Shown here in pieces: positions 45,435 through 57,535 of a stretch of DNA of 64,000 nt; within the stretch, counting starts at the first letter, position 1; every line of letters begins with the position of its first letter. Both the position numbers and the translations under genes were made by a program. Source of the stretch: Leptobrachium leishanense (Eukaryota > Chordata > Amphibia > Anura > Megophryidae); assembly GCA_009667805.1 (NCBI GenBank), contig CM019067.1, forward strand, positions 71,792,441 through 71,856,440, given 5' to 3'. The notes beneath the pieces were generated by a model. The model had not been told where the DNA came from and did not search any database. It saw only the letters and a list, made by a program, of their open reading frames with translations.

Positions 45435-46040
45435 CTTAATGTGCATTCAAACCTAGCTCATGTGTTGTAATCTCATCTAAAATGGTACAGGATAGTCTCT
45501 TTGGTGACACCTCCTGCAACTCTACCTACAATAACATGTCAACATTTGAGCTATTGATAGGTAATCAATCTGAACACTAACAGAAGGGATGATCTTGCAA
45601 CTCGTGGCTATGCACCTCATGTAGCTGTCTTCAACATTCCCTCTAGACTTCCCCAGATTTCTTCAGAAACATTCTCATGTATGAAACAGGCTTTTTTAGT
45701 CTAAAACAATAGTGCCAAAAGCAGTCATTATTACATATAGATTTCCAGTTGTCACTATTTTCAAATTAGGCACATGCTTTCTCAGCCCCCGTCACGAAGG
45801 TATGATATATCTGCCTTATCCACTTTTCTCTTTATTACATATTGCTTAAATATATATTTATATATTTTTGGTCAGGGAAAAGCCTTGGGGGGGTGATATA
45901 TCCCATCAATAGTGTAATCTGGTTAAGGTGTGCCTGAGGTGTGAGAGAGGCCTTACCTGTGAAAGTAGAAAGAAGGAGCTATTAAGAGGGAGGGTATGGG
46001 GAGGAAATGTCTTCGTCTTCAGCTTGACCCCTTTAAATAG
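45435..46040. other. Unassigned sequence left of the hAT element
   Basis: About 600 bp. On the minus strand a short frame continues across the hAT insertion point from 53310-53162 into 46048-45906, so the hAT element entered a pre-existing open stretch. I did not recognise the protein. A ttctactttcacaggtaagg string on the minus strand (near 45955) combines acceptor-like and donor-like splice words. Confidence 0.35.
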
Positions 46041-46048
46041 GTGAGGAG
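46041..46048. repeat. 8-bp target site duplication, left copy
   Basis: The octamer gtgaggag is repeated exactly at 53162-53169, on the other side of the 7.1-kb element. Confidence 0.95.
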
Positions 46049-46419
46049 TAGGGATGAGCTGTTCAGGTTCGGACGGTTCGGGGTTCGACCCGAACTTAGC
46101 CTGTTTGAGCAGATCGCGAACCCCGAACATTTCCGGGTGTTCGCCGCATGTTCGACCACAATGCATTTTCCCACTGCCTGAAGCTCGTAATTGGCTACAG
46201 CCTTGCACCTGACCACAGGTCTGGTGCAAGACTGGTTGAACACTATGCCAATCACCGCTCAGAGTCCTGATTGGGCATATTTTGCCCAATCATGGGCTCA
46301 CAGAGCTAAGTCCCGCAGCACACTATATAAGGTTTCAACGCAGCGCTTTCTGCACGCATTTCAGAGGAGATTTCAAAGAAGATAGTTGTGTGTGTTGTTA
46401 CTGCCGGTCTGCCACGCTA

Positions 46420-47690
46420 CTGGGGGGTCTGGGGGTCTCATTTTGACCAAATATCAGGGAATTTAGGTGATGTGTGTCTTGTCACTGTGCCAGCAAGTTT
46501 TTTGGGGGTTTACAACTTTATTTAAAACATTTGTGAATTGAGGTGATTTTCTGGGTCTTGTCACACTGTGCCAGCAAGTCTTTTTGGGTCTCATTTATAC
46601 CAAATATCAGGGAATTTAGGTGATGTGTGTCTTGTCACTGTGCCAGCAAGTTTTTTTGGGGTTTACAACTTTATTTAAAACATTTGTGAATTAAGGTGAT
46701 CTTCTGGGTCTTGTCACCACTCACCATTGTGCCAGCAAGTCTTTTTGGGTGTCATTTTTACCAAATTTCAGGGAATTTAAGTGATGTGTGTCTTGTCACT
46801 GTGCCAGCAATTTTTTTGGGGGTTTACAACTTTCTTTAAAACATTTGTGAATTGAGGTGATCTTCTGGGTCTCGTCACACAGCCAGCAATTATTTTTGGG
46901 GCTCACTAATTTCTTTAAAACACTTGTGAATTAAGGTGATCTGTGTCTCGTCATACAAACAGTACCACGCTGTATTTTGGGGCTCACTAATTTCTTTAAA
47001 ACACTTGGGGATTAAGGTGATCTGTGTCTCGTCATACAAAAAGTACCACGCTGTATTTTGGGGCTCACTAATTTCTTTAAAACACTTGGGAATTAAGGTG
47101 ATCTGTGTCTCGTCATACAAAAAGTACCACGCTTTATTTTGGGGCTCACTAATTTCTTTAAAACACTTGGGAATTAAGGTGATCTTCTGTGTCTCGTCAC
47201 ACAGCCAGCAATTTTTTTTGGGGCTCACTAATTTCTTTAAAACACTTGGGAATTAAGGTGATCTGTGTCTCGTCATACATACAGTACCACGCTGTATTTT
47301 GGGGCTCACTAATTTCTTTAAAACACACTTGGAAATTAAGGTGATCTGTGTCTCGTCATACAAACAGTACCACGCTGTATTTTGGGGCTCACTAATTTCT
47401 TTAAAGCACTTGGGAATTAAGGTGATCTGTGTCTCGTCATACAAAAAGTACCACGCTGTATTTTGGGGCTCACTAATTTCTTTAAAACACTTGGGAATTA
47501 AGGTGATCTGTGTCTCGTCATACAAACAGTACCACGCTGTATTTTGGGGCTCACTAATTTCTTTAAAACATTTGTGAATTAAGGTGATCTGTGTCTCATC
47601 ATACATACAGTACCACGCTGTATTTTGGGGCTCACTAATTTCTTTAAAACATTTGTGAATTAAGGTGATCTGTCTCTTGTCACTGGCTGC
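46420..47690. repeat. 81-bp minisatellite inside the hAT element
   Basis: The word ggggctcactaatttcttta starts at 46898, 46979, 47060, 47141, 47220, 47301, 47384, 47465, 47546 and 47627, giving a period of 81 bp with 79- and 83-bp exceptions. The earlier part (46449, 46601, 46762) shows a dimeric version with 152-161-bp spacing. Because 81 is divisible by three, 27-residue repeats stay open on both strands (46890-47256 and 47253-47606). I regard these frames as by-products of the period, not genes. Confidence 0.9.
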
Positions 47691-47791
47691 CAGCTATCAG
47701 TGTGTCTCACTGAGTTATACCAGAGTTATTTAAATCTTTATACCAGAGTTGAATCAGAGTTCTGTATATATTAATCTATATATCACTCACC

Positions 47792-50700
47792 ATGTCTGAA
47801 AGAACAAAAAGGACAGGCAGACGCTCCCAGCCACAGATAAGAGGGCAAGCAGCCCCTGTGTCGGGAGGCTGTGTCTCTGGTCGTGGTGGACGTGGTGCAT
47901 CCTCTGCAGGGGCACGCTTGTCCTTTCTAACTGGTGCTGGCCGTCTTAAGCAGCAGCAACATACAGAGGACTTGGTGGATTGGCTAACCAGGCCATCCTA
48001 ATCCTCTGAGTCCTCTGCCAGTCAGGCTTGTAGTGCTTTACAGTCCACCTCAGCTGCCAAAGCATCTAATGCAGCCTCCATGTCCACAGCTACTCCTGCT
48101 GTAGCCTCGCTATCACACACGGAGGAGTCAGCTGAATTGATTGACTACAATGAGAGTGACATGCTGCTTGAGGATGCGCAGCAAGTACAGTGCTCTGATT
48201 CAATCTCTGAGGTTGAGCAAGGGAGTATAATCAACCTAGAGGAAGGGGGTGCCAGCGATGACACACAAATAACTGCCACTCATGTTGCCCCAGCAGCTGC
48301 AGCATACTGCTAAGTTGGCTCCAATGACGAGGAGATAGGGGGTGAAGATGACATTGATGATGATGAGGTCACTGACTCCACCTGGGTGCCAGAACAAACT
48401 GAGGAATCAAGTGAGGAGGAGGAGGCACAGCAAACACGAGGCACAACATCCTCTGTGACCAACCGTAGCACTAGCCAGTCCAAGGCATCCCATGTCAGAG
48501 CTGCTCCGGTGCAGAGCGCTGTTGTCTCAAAGAACACATGCAGGAACTCTGCTGTCTGGGAGTTCTTTAAGAAATGTGCAGCAGACCCCACCGTTGCTAT
48601 TTGTAATCTATGTCAGAGGAGGCTGAAGCGTGGGATAAACACCGGACACTTGGGTACCACGTGCTTGAGGCGACATATGAACAAGTACCACACATCCCGT
48701 TGGTGCAAAACTTTGCGTAGGTCCTCCTCCTCCTCATCTGTCTCTACCCACACTGTATGTCCTGCCATGCAATTGCCTACAACCTCCACTGACAGGGATG
48801 ATGCTACAGTAATGGATGTACCAGCAGGTCCTTTCTCACAATGTGACATCATCCCAGTAGCTGAAGATTTACGCAGTCAGATTACGTTGCCGCAGCTGCT
48901 GCAGCGAAAGAAAAAATATTGTCCCAACCATCCCCAAGCACAGCGTCTAAATGCTAGCTTAGCAAAATTACTCGCATTGCAGCTGCTGCCTTTCCAGCTG
49001 GTGGACTCTGCTCCCTTCCGTGAATTTGCTGAATGCGCTGTACCACAGTGGCAGGTTCCTAAACGCCTTTACTTTTCATGCAAGGCCATTCCAGCACTAT
49101 ACCAGCACATGGAAGACAATATTATCCAGTCATTGGGAAAGGCAGTCAGCAGCAACAGGGTCGTTACATTTCCTTCACGGCACACTGGGTAACTCTGATT
49201 GCAGCTGGGAGGGATCCAAGACGGGGCTCTGTGCTGGAGCTTGTTCATCCACCACACTTCCAGAAAGCTGCTTGTATGAGGTCTGTCTGCTCCACCACCA
49301 CCACCTCTTCCTCCTCCTCCTTCTCTGTCTCTGGCGAAGTGGCAGTTAAACCGACGCCTGACAGGGTCTACGCAATGGCTCAAGCAAAAAGATGCCATAC
49401 TGTGCTTGAGCTGGTTTGTTTAGGGGACAGGAGCCACACCGGGTCAGAAATTTTGTCAGCTCTGCAGGGGCAGGTGCAGAGATGGTTAACACCACGCCAG
49501 CTTGAGCTGGGAATGATCGTCTGCGATAATGGCAGCAACCTTCTCTCCGCCCTACGCAAGGGTAAATTGACGCATGTACCATGCCTAGCACACGTCCTAA
49601 ATCTGGTGGTACAGCGTTTCCTAACCAAGTACCCAGGGCTGCCAGAGCTTCTCATCCAGGCCAGAAAAGTCTGCAGCCACTTCAGACGGTCATTCCCAGC
49701 AAGCGTTCGCCTGGCAGAAATTCTAAGAGAATTCCACCTTCCCACAAACCGTCTGATCTGTGACATGCCCACCAGGTGGAATTCGACATTAGCAATGCTG
49801 CAGCGTCTGCACAAGCAGCAGAGGGCCATCAACGAGTACCTGTGTGAGTATGGCACAAGGACAGGTTCAGGTCAACTTGGTTTTTTCCCCCCCCGCAGTG
49901 GCTGATGATCAAGGATGCATGCACTGTACTGTCACCATTTGAGGAGGCAACGAGGATGGTGAGCAGGGACAGTGCATGCATCAGTGACACAATTCCTTTA
50001 GTGTTCCTGCTGGAGCACACTCTGCAGGGAATTATAGATGTGGCTCTAGAGGCAGAGCAGCAGGAGGAAGAGGAGGCCTTCCCTAGCTCTCAAGGCCCCA
50101 GTCTTTCCGCAGACAGCATTCCAGCGGGTCCTACTCAGATCAGACAGGAGGAGGATGAGGAGGAGGAGGACTATTTAAGTAATGGGGGCATTGAAGGTGG
50201 GGATTCCTCAAGGCAGGGTTTTGTGTGCCCCGAAACAGAAGGGCTTGTGCGTGGCTGGGAGGAGGAAGTGCACGATACGGTCATCCTCATTGTCCAGGAA
50301 GACTCGGCAGCTAATGCCACCTCCAACCTACGCTGCATGGGCTCCCTAATGATGCAAAGCCTGCTAAAGGACCCCAGGATTCGTGCTATCAAGGAGAGGG
50401 ATCATTACTGGTTGGCAACCCTTCTTGATCCACGATACAAGGGGAAAGTTGCAGAGCTCATCCTGCCCGCACAGAGGGAGCACAGGATGAAAAAACTTGA
50501 GGACGCTCTAAAGCGACACTTGTGTAACACCTTTCCAGGCACTGGTAGATTACCAAGTGCTGACACACGTGCTTCTGAGGCTGCGGATGATCAGAGAAAT
50601 AGTGGTGAAGGCCAGGGCCGCTTGACTGATGCATTTTTAAATTTTTTTAGTCCTCGACGCCCAGGGACGTCAAATGTAGGCACCTATTGCCAGCGTCTTC

Positions 50701-51005
50701 ACCATATGGTGCAGGACTACCTAGGGGCAAGGGCAGACCTGGATACCTTTCCAGCAGATGATCCACTGGCTTACTGGGTGTTGAGATTGGATCACTGGCC
50801 AGAACTTAGCCAATATGCTATGCAGCTACTAGGTTGCCCTTCATCTAGCGTGCTTTCCGAAAGGACGTTCAGTGCCGCTGGAGGTTTTGTCACAGACAAA
50901 AGAGTGCATCTGTCCACCGACTCTGTAGACCGGCTGACATTTATAAAAATGAATCAGTCCTGGATCAGCAGCTATCAATCCCCTGATGCTGAAGTAATGG
51001 AATAG
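47792..51005 (+). pseudogene. hAT transposase with BED zinc finger, inactivated
   Basis: The reading starts MSERTKRTGRRSQPQIRGQA at 47792. In one phase it has TAA stops at 47999-48001, 48311-48313 and 49190-49192. The 48386-49192 part carries a BED finger (residues about 54-102: VWEFFKKC, CNLC, RRHMNKYH). The phase changes near 49140, where the segment expected to hold the first catalytic Asp seems deleted, and continues GRYISFTAHWVTLI, CDNGSNLLSAL (second Asp), CLAHVLNLVVQRFL and MPTRWNSTLAML. A C run at about 49887-49894 gives a second shift into 49905-51005, which ends with the dimerisation domain (YWVLRLDHWPELSQYAMQLL, then SSVLSERTFSAAG, with the catalytic Glu). All domains are in hAT order. 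The three stops, two shifts and lost Asp make it inactive; splicing could remove some stops but no clear introns were seen. Confidence 0.9.
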
Positions 51006-51039
51006 ATAGGGGATGTCCTCTTCTGCATTCACAAAACCT

Positions 51040-52520
51040 CCAGCACTGAACTCTTCCACAATACCACAAAAGGGTTACGGTGTGAAGGCACTTGCTGCCA
51101 TGAAAGGCACAATATCTGGCTGCACTGACGCCCATTAAAAAAAACAAAAAAACTTTTCAATATAGGACCACATGGTCCACCCCTGCACTCTTCCACAATA
51201 CCACAGAGGGGTTACTGTATGATGATACTTGCTGGCCTGGCACCAAAGGCACAATATCTGGGTGCACTGACGCCCATTACCAGATCAAAAACTTTTCAAT
51301 AAAGGACCACATGGTCCACCCCTGCACTCTTCCACAATACCACAGAGGGGTTACTGTATGATGGTACTTGATAGCCTGGCATTAAAGGCACAATATCTGG
51401 GTGCACTGACGCCCATTAACAGATCAAAAACTTTTCATTATTATTATTCTTTATTTATAAAGCGCCAGCATATTCCGCAGCGCTGTACAATAAGCACAGT
51501 ATAAGACAGGGTTACAATACATTGAACAACATTTGACAAACAGTACAGGAGGAGATGAGGGCCCTATTCCCGTAGGAACTCACAATCTAGGAGGGTTGGG
51601 GTTGGAAACGGGAGGAGAGGACTGTAAATTGAGAGTGATTGATGGTTGTGTCAGTGAGTTGGGTGGTAGGCTTCCCTAAATAGGAATGTTTTAAGGGAGC
51701 GTTTTTAAGGACCACATGGTCCACCCCTGCATTCTTCCACAATACCACAGAGGGGTTACTGTATGATGATACTTGATGGCCTGGCATTAAAGGCACAATA
51801 TCTGGGTGCACTGACGCCCATTAACAGGTAAAAAACTTTTCAATATAGGACCACATGGTCCACCCCTGCACTCTTCCACAATACCACAGAGGGGTTACTG
51901 TAGGATGATACTTGATGGCCTGGCATTAAAGGCACAATATCTGGGTGCACTGACGCCCATTAACAGATAAAAAACTTTTCAATATAGGACCACATGGTCC
52001 ACCCCTGCACTCTTCCACAATACTACAGAGGGGTTACTGTATGATGATACTTGCTGGCCTGGCATTAAAGGCACAATATCTGGGTGCACTGACGCCCATT
52101 AACAGATAAAAAACTTTTCAATATTTGACCACATGGTCCACCCCTGCACTCTTCCACAATACTACAGAGGGGTTACTGTATGATGATACTTGATGGCCTG
52201 GCATTTAAGGCACAATATCTGGGTGCACTGACGCCTTAACCAGATGCATATCTTTTCAATATAGGACCACATGGTCCACCCCTGCACTCTTCCACAATAC
52301 CACAGAGGCGTTACTGTATGATGATACTTGCTGGCCTGGCACCAAAGGCACAATATCTGGGTGCACTGATGCCCATTACCAGAGCAAAAACTTTTCAATA
52401 AAGGACCACATGGTCCACCCCTGCACTCTTCCACAATACCACAGAGGGGTTACTGTATGATAGTACTTGCATGCCTGGCACTAAAGGCACAATATCTGGG
52501 TGCACTGCCATTGACGCCTG
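51040..52520. repeat. 139-bp minisatellite inside the hAT element
   Basis: The word gaccacatggtccacccctg recurs at about 51165, 51304, 51709, 51848, 51987, 52126, 52264 and 52403. The period is 138-139 bp apart from one gap caused by an inserted L2 tail. A diverged first unit lies at 51040-51130. Unit identity is high. The word ggaccacatggtcc is itself palindromic. Confidence 0.9.
51437..51705 (-). mobile_element. L2-like LINE tail inserted in the minisatellite
   Basis: The plus strand reads ttattattattctttattta then aagcgccagcatattccgca, the complement of the L2-type tail. It interrupts one minisatellite unit after aaacttttca, and the next unit resumes at about 51706. The insertion is therefore younger than that part of the array. 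Confidence 0.8.
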
Positions 52521-53161
52521 TATCAGATTCATATCCTCAGAGTGGTTACTGTGTGACGGCACTGTTGCCGACGCTAAAAGCCCAATTTTAAAGCACCTAT
52601 TGTTACTTTCATCCAAAGCCTGCATAAGTTTCACAATAATTTAGCTCAAAAAAACACTAAACTTTTTCTGCGCGTCCTAAAATCTCTTTTCATACAGGCT
52701 GCCGCCCCAAGCAGTTGTTTATGGATAGATTAAAGGAAAAGCATTTACCGTCATATGAAAAGTCATTTATTTGTTTTTAAGTGTTTCTATACATCCTAGA
52801 AATCCGCCACTTCACGGGCAGGTTATGGGGACCTCCTAGGCACGATATTTGAAGGAATTTTTCGTTTTTATTTTTAATCCTTATTTCATGGAAAACTCAC
52901 TGTCCCTTTTAAAAAGTTTTTTTAAAACTTTTTGTCTTTGTTTCCTGTCCCCCAGGGCACTACCCGGACCCCCATACACCTTTTATGGCAAATATGTAGC
53001 ATATATGTCCTCTTGGAGGGCACTCTAAAAAACCGAATTTTCAGCCCCATTGACTTGCATGGGGGTTCGGGTTCAGGTTCAAGTTTGGGTTCGGTCCCAA
53101 ACAAATGGGAAGTTCGGGTTCGGGCTTGAACCGAACTCGGGGAGTGTTCGGCTCATCCCTA

Positions 53162-53169
53162 GTGAGGAG
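53162..53169. repeat. 8-bp target site duplication, right copy
   Basis: Exact copy of gtgaggag at 46041-46048. Confidence 0.95.
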
Positions 53170-53665
53170 GTATAAGTCCGTCATAAACCACTTCTTCAAC
53201 GTCAAGACTATTTCATCCTGGTGGTCTGGTTTAACTCTTATTTCCAAATGAACATTTAGCGCCTTTTCATATGTACAAATATTGCTGCAAGGCAAGGATG
53301 TCAAACTCATACTCTTGGTGTTGGTGATCTATATCTCCCATTATTCTATGGTCATCTATTGCATTCAAAGGATTTTGGGAACTGCAGAGATACTGAGTCA
53401 CATGGTCCTACTGCGTGATTTTCTCAGACCTCCTGATCACCCTGCAGCCCTAAGCTGTTAACGGGTTTTCAGGAGGCCTGAACAACAATGCACCATGAGT
53501 GCCTTTTTATTGGGGCTTACGATGCTTAAAGAGTTAAAACCCATATTTTAAAGCCCATACACCAGTGCTACAAGAAGCTCTTGTGTATGAGCAGCCCTGA
53601 TTGACTGCTCATCAGGACATCTCACCACACTGCCACACCTGCGCCAATATGGCATGCCTCTTCTT
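53170..53665. other. Unassigned sequence
   Basis: About 500 bp. The first 150 bp is the right half of the sequence interrupted by the hAT element; on the minus strand it is open (reading ALNVHLEIRVKPDHQDEIVL) but not recognised. Confidence 0.4.
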
Positions 53666-54918
53666 CAGGGCCGGATTTACATATCGGGAGCCTGTAGGCA
53701 CAGTAATCTGGACCGCCCCTACCCCCCAAAAAAGTGCCAAAACTACTTTATTAATTTTAAAAAACTGAAAAACGTTTCTCTCTGTGCTCATATCAAAGGA
53801 AGGGGAAGAATCTGTTGCCTTAAAATGACACAGAAATGGAGCAGAATGTTAGGGCTTGGGTTAATTTTAAAACAAGCACAAATAGTACACTAACTTTAAA
53901 TTCTAAGCCTAATTCTAATTTCTAACCCTCGCTATGGAAAATGTTGCTCCATTTTGGCCCAAGCAACCAAAATTCTGGGCATCAAAATACAGCAGTGCCC
54001 AGGCATGTACTGGCCATCGGGAGCACCGGGAGAATCCAGAGGGGCCGATGCGTCAGTGGGCTGGCTGAGCCTGGGGATGCTTTTTTTTTTAATCTTAGTC
54101 CAGCACCTATTATAACCAGGACTGGATAACACAAGTGTGGAATGTCAGCACTTGTTTCAAAGGTCTGAAAGATTTCTGCATTGCAGGGGTGAGTTAGGGG
54201 GGCTTCCTTGGACACCCACACATGGATTCAGAACTGGCTGAGGCTTTATTGTGTGTAAAGGAGCGGAATCCACAGAGACTGAGGATTCCGCTCCACATTT
54301 TACTTACAGCTTCTCCTTCCAGTGATTGGGGCTTCAGAGTTTGAAGCCAGTAGCAGCCCTACACACCTCTCCTGTGCAGTCTGCTGTGACCAGGAGCCAT
54401 CCTCAAAACTTGAAAATACCTAAGGTATTGACTAAACATGCCAAGTGAGGGTGAATCCCACATTATGTCTTATACCTGGGCACTGATGCGACTCTTGAGA
54501 GCAGTGTGGTGGCCAGACTCACAGCCAGGCATGCAGGGAGCCGTAAATCTGGCAGATCCTCTGATCTGACAGTCCCTCCCTTCCCTTTCTATAGCCTATT
54601 AAGCCAGAGCTCAGTGTGGCAGTGCTGTGCTTTCTCTATAGGAGCACTCAAGGGGTTAATTATCACAGGAGTCTGCACAGAGCTCAGGAAAGTATTTGCT
54701 AATCAGCCATAGCCATGTAGCAGGGAGACATGTCCAGGGACAGCGTCTAGCTTGGCTTCTAATTTAGAAAACGTGTACCCTTTTTATATTCATATACTGT
54801 AAATTCAGCAGCTCCTGAGCTGGACAATCTCTCTCTGAACTTGTCTGCCTGTTACATGGCTGGGGTTGAACAGGGATTACTTTTCAGAGCTCTGTGTACC
54901 TCCTTAATCCAACACTAT

Positions 54919-55092
54919 CAGGGTTATTCAGGTGAAAACCTTGAGAATGACTGGAGAAGGGAAAATTCTAGGTCAAAATAGTCAAACCAGAAAAATTCGC
55001 CCATTTATCTCGCTTTCCAAATTGGCTATTTGGTCTAGATTGTTCATTCTCCTGGCAATTCCAAGGTTTTCACCTATCTTTGAATAGCCCTA
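54919..55092. mobile_element. MITE family B, copy 2
   Basis: The ends cagggttattcaggtgaaaa and cacctatctttgaataggcc-like (actual right end tgaatagcccta) are inverted repeats. TAT flanks both sides. The internal gaaaattctaggtcaaaata matches the copy at 9925-10079. It is nested in the element at 53666-56546. Confidence 0.75.
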
Positions 55093-56470
55093 TATGTCAC
55101 AGTTCTGAGCCCCTTCTTATAAGTGTTCCCTAATTACATTTTAGTAAAGTATATTTTAATATTTATTTTTTATAAAATAATTTAAATTAGAATATTGATT
55201 AAAGTAAGTATATTTTAATGCATATTTATTTTAATTGTTCAAATTACATTTACATGAATATATAATTCATATTAAAATACAATTTATTTTAATAATCCAT
55301 AATTATTTTTTAATTCTATTGCTGTGGATTCTGTGATACGCTCATACTCACTTCACATTACTGTGAGTTTTATTGTTGTGCCACTCTGTGATACGCATTA
55401 ACATGTTTTGGTGGGCATGGGGGGTCAGTATTTCATCCTTGGATCCAGGCAGCACAATGTCTTGTGCTGGCCCTGCTCCAGTCCATATCAATATATGAAT
55501 CTGGCCCTGCGTGTTTGCATACCGGAGTGGGCCGGTCTGGATGAAGTCCAGAGCTGTTTTTTTGTCCCAGTCCAGCCCTGACCGTGGCCGAGAGTGGTTT
55601 TCAAGACATGGCTTTTGTACCACTTAATTTTTTGATGATGCTTTATTTTCAACAAATTATAGATAGGATGTCAAAAATGGCTTTGCAACAGAACAAAAAA
55701 AAAGGATGGCGTGCTCAATTCCTGTTTGGTTTGGCTTTACATTTTATGTGGTAATGACGGGTATCATTAGAAAGGCCAGACTCTGCCCAGTCCAATGACA
55801 CCTAAATTGAACTTGTGGGGTGTAAATAATGGAGATACAGGGGTCCAAAGGACCCTCGCTCTCCTTGCAGCAGAGCCTGTGTTTTTAGATGAAGCAATGT
55901 ATAATATCTCATTGCACATCACCTTCACCCTTGCTCACAGCACATGAAACGAGAAGGTGAGTTAGCGCAGTAGCATTGTTTGCTTTATAAGTAAAAGCAC
56001 ATATCGCCACTGCCTTAGAACAGAGGAAGAAGCAAATTTTGCATTTAATTTTTCATATTTATTATCATATGAAATGTCTGATTTTTTTACACCGTGCAAG
56101 GTCAAGTGAGGTGTCATTGGAAAGGTCAAAGTCCTCCTGTCTGGCTTCACTGCAGTGCCGCAATCTAGGTAGTTGATGGAACAATGCATTGTGCCATCAT
56201 CTCCACACTTGCTCGCTGTGTGGGTAATGAGAAGGTTAGCGCAGCATTACTATACACTTGATAATTGTAAACTGAACAATAAGTGCTGTGTTAGAAAAAA
56301 AAAGAGAAAAAAGATTAATATTTATTGTTTTATTTTTACATAAACCTGGACATAATCATATTATGGTCTTTCCATGGATACCTTATATGTCCCTCTACCT
56401 TATAGGTAGATACAGGGGTCTAAATAATATTAAATTGTATAAAAAAATTATTATTACTTTTTTTTTCTTT
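55093..56470. other. AT-rich interior, duplicated sub-blocks
   Basis: Long AT-rich stretch (55150-55320 is almost only A and T). Blocks at 55790-55990 and 56105-56280 resemble each other loosely (attggaaaggtca/attagaaaggcca; tcctcgctctcc/ctccacacttgctc; gagaaggt.agttagcgcag), suggesting an old duplication of about 320-bp offset. Confidence 0.4.
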
Positions 56471-56546
56471 TACAGAGCAAGGTGCCCGCTTGTGGCAGGC
56501 GCCTGTAGGCACATTCCTACTCTGCCTATTTATAAATCCGCCCCTG

Positions 56547-56998
56547 CCCTTTTGGCACATCCCCTCATCGCCAGTAGTCACACCGCCTCACACTCAATCC
56601 TAGACCTGCTAAAAGTTGGCTTGTCTCTAACTGTAGTCCATCAGTATCTAGGGAGCTGAAGAATGACATCCATAGTGTTAGAGGTTCAACGCAAATTAAA
56701 GGTTAAGATGATATTGTCATCCAATTTTGTTAGCTTTTTAAAAATTGCTGAATATAGAGACATGACACTGTTAAACAGGATCCCACTTTGTGCCCTGCTA
56801 ACCAATATAATAGGCATTAGTCTAGTCCTAAAACATAAGTGTGGGAACTCTTTGAGATTTCTGCTCATCACTTAAACTGCCACCCCACACTCCAATTTGA
56901 TAGTAATGTAAAAAAACGATAAGCTGGGTTTTAGGATAACATTATAACTGTGATACATATCATATATTTCTAGTGACTTACAGTTACAGGTACAAGTA
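56547..56998. other. Unassigned sequence
   Basis: About 450 bp; chance-level frames only. Nothing recognised. Confidence 0.4.
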
Positions 56999-56999
56999 T

Positions 57000-57535
57000 T
57001 TTTAATGCACCAATAAATTCCGTAGCGCTGTACAATGGGAGAGACAGAATAACAAATATACATACATGTTACACACGCGGAACAGCAGGAGGGAGGACCC
57101 TGCTTGAGAGCTTACAATCTAAGAGGAGAAGGGTGACACATTAGGTGAGGGTGAATAGGGTAAGTGAAGTGGCGGGTTGCAGGAGGGCTGAATGGGAAGA
57201 GGAGCAAGAAATGACAGTGGGGAGATCATAGAGTGAGCCGATACGCTTCTCTAAAATAATGTGCTTTCAGAGACTTCTTGAAGGACTGGAGAGACGGGGA
57301 GAGTCTAATGTTGCGGCGGAGGGAGTTCCATAGAAGGGGGGCAGCTCGGGAGAAGTCCTGAAGGCGAGAGTTAGGGGTGGGGTATGAGGAACTGATAGCA
57401 TCAGATTATTGGCAGAGTGAAGTGGTCGGAATGGGATATACCTGCTAAAAAGGGAGGAGATGTAGTTAGGGGCGCGGTTATAGAGAGCTTTGTATGTGAG
57501 CACCAGTATTTTGAAATGGATTCTAAAGGAAACAG
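57000..57535 (-). pseudogene. L2-like LINE 3' end with last coding part
   Basis: On the minus strand a frame reads LTYKALYNRAPNYISSLFSR and then, after a phase change near 57380, RAAPLLWNSLRRNIRLSPSL followed by QSFKKSLKAHYF. This is the C-terminal motif of L2-type LINEs (APxxWNSLPxxI...SFKxxLK). The non-coding tail follows, with attgtacagcgctacggaat and a worn end at about 57000. RT and endonuclease parts are absent. Confidence 0.75.

Larger units (their letters stand above)
46049..53161 (+). mobile_element. 7.1-kb hAT transposon with internal minisatellites
   Basis: The termini tagggatgagc and gctcatcccta are perfect inverted repeats next to exact gtgaggag duplications. Subterminal regions at both ends are full of ttcggg/ttcgaac-type words (46065-46155 and 53060-53150), likely transposase-binding repeats. 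The centre carries a decayed hAT transposase. Two tandem arrays (46420-47690 and about 51040-52520) and a later L2-tail insertion enlarge it well beyond the usual 3-5 kb. Confidence 0.93.
53666..56546. mobile_element. hAT-like non-autonomous element, large, tentative
   Basis: The left end cagggccggatttacatatc and the right end tataaatccgcccctg are inverted repeats, and inner cctgtaggcaca/tgtaggcaca motifs lie near both ends (53691 and about 56505). The flanks ctcttctt and cccttttg agree at five of eight positions. Internally a MITE B copy is nested and other repeat-like blocks (ggccctgctccag, ctggccatcgggagcacc) hint at further old insertions. No transposase was seen, so the two ends could belong to separate elements. 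Confidence 0.5.

Noticed and set aside
46890..47606. Open frames of 92-117 residues on both strands built of 27-residue repeats
   Set aside because: They arise because the minisatellite period (81 bp) is divisible by three. Mirror frames are open on both strands and there is no start context or family.
49880..49898. Intron 3' splice site (pyrimidine run and cag) in the hAT transposase
   Set aside because: No suitable donor at a reasonable distance; a length change in the C run explains the phase shift more simply.
46420..52520. CRISPR-like array
   Set aside because: The periodic sequences are contiguous minisatellite units without unique spacers, inside a eukaryotic transposon.
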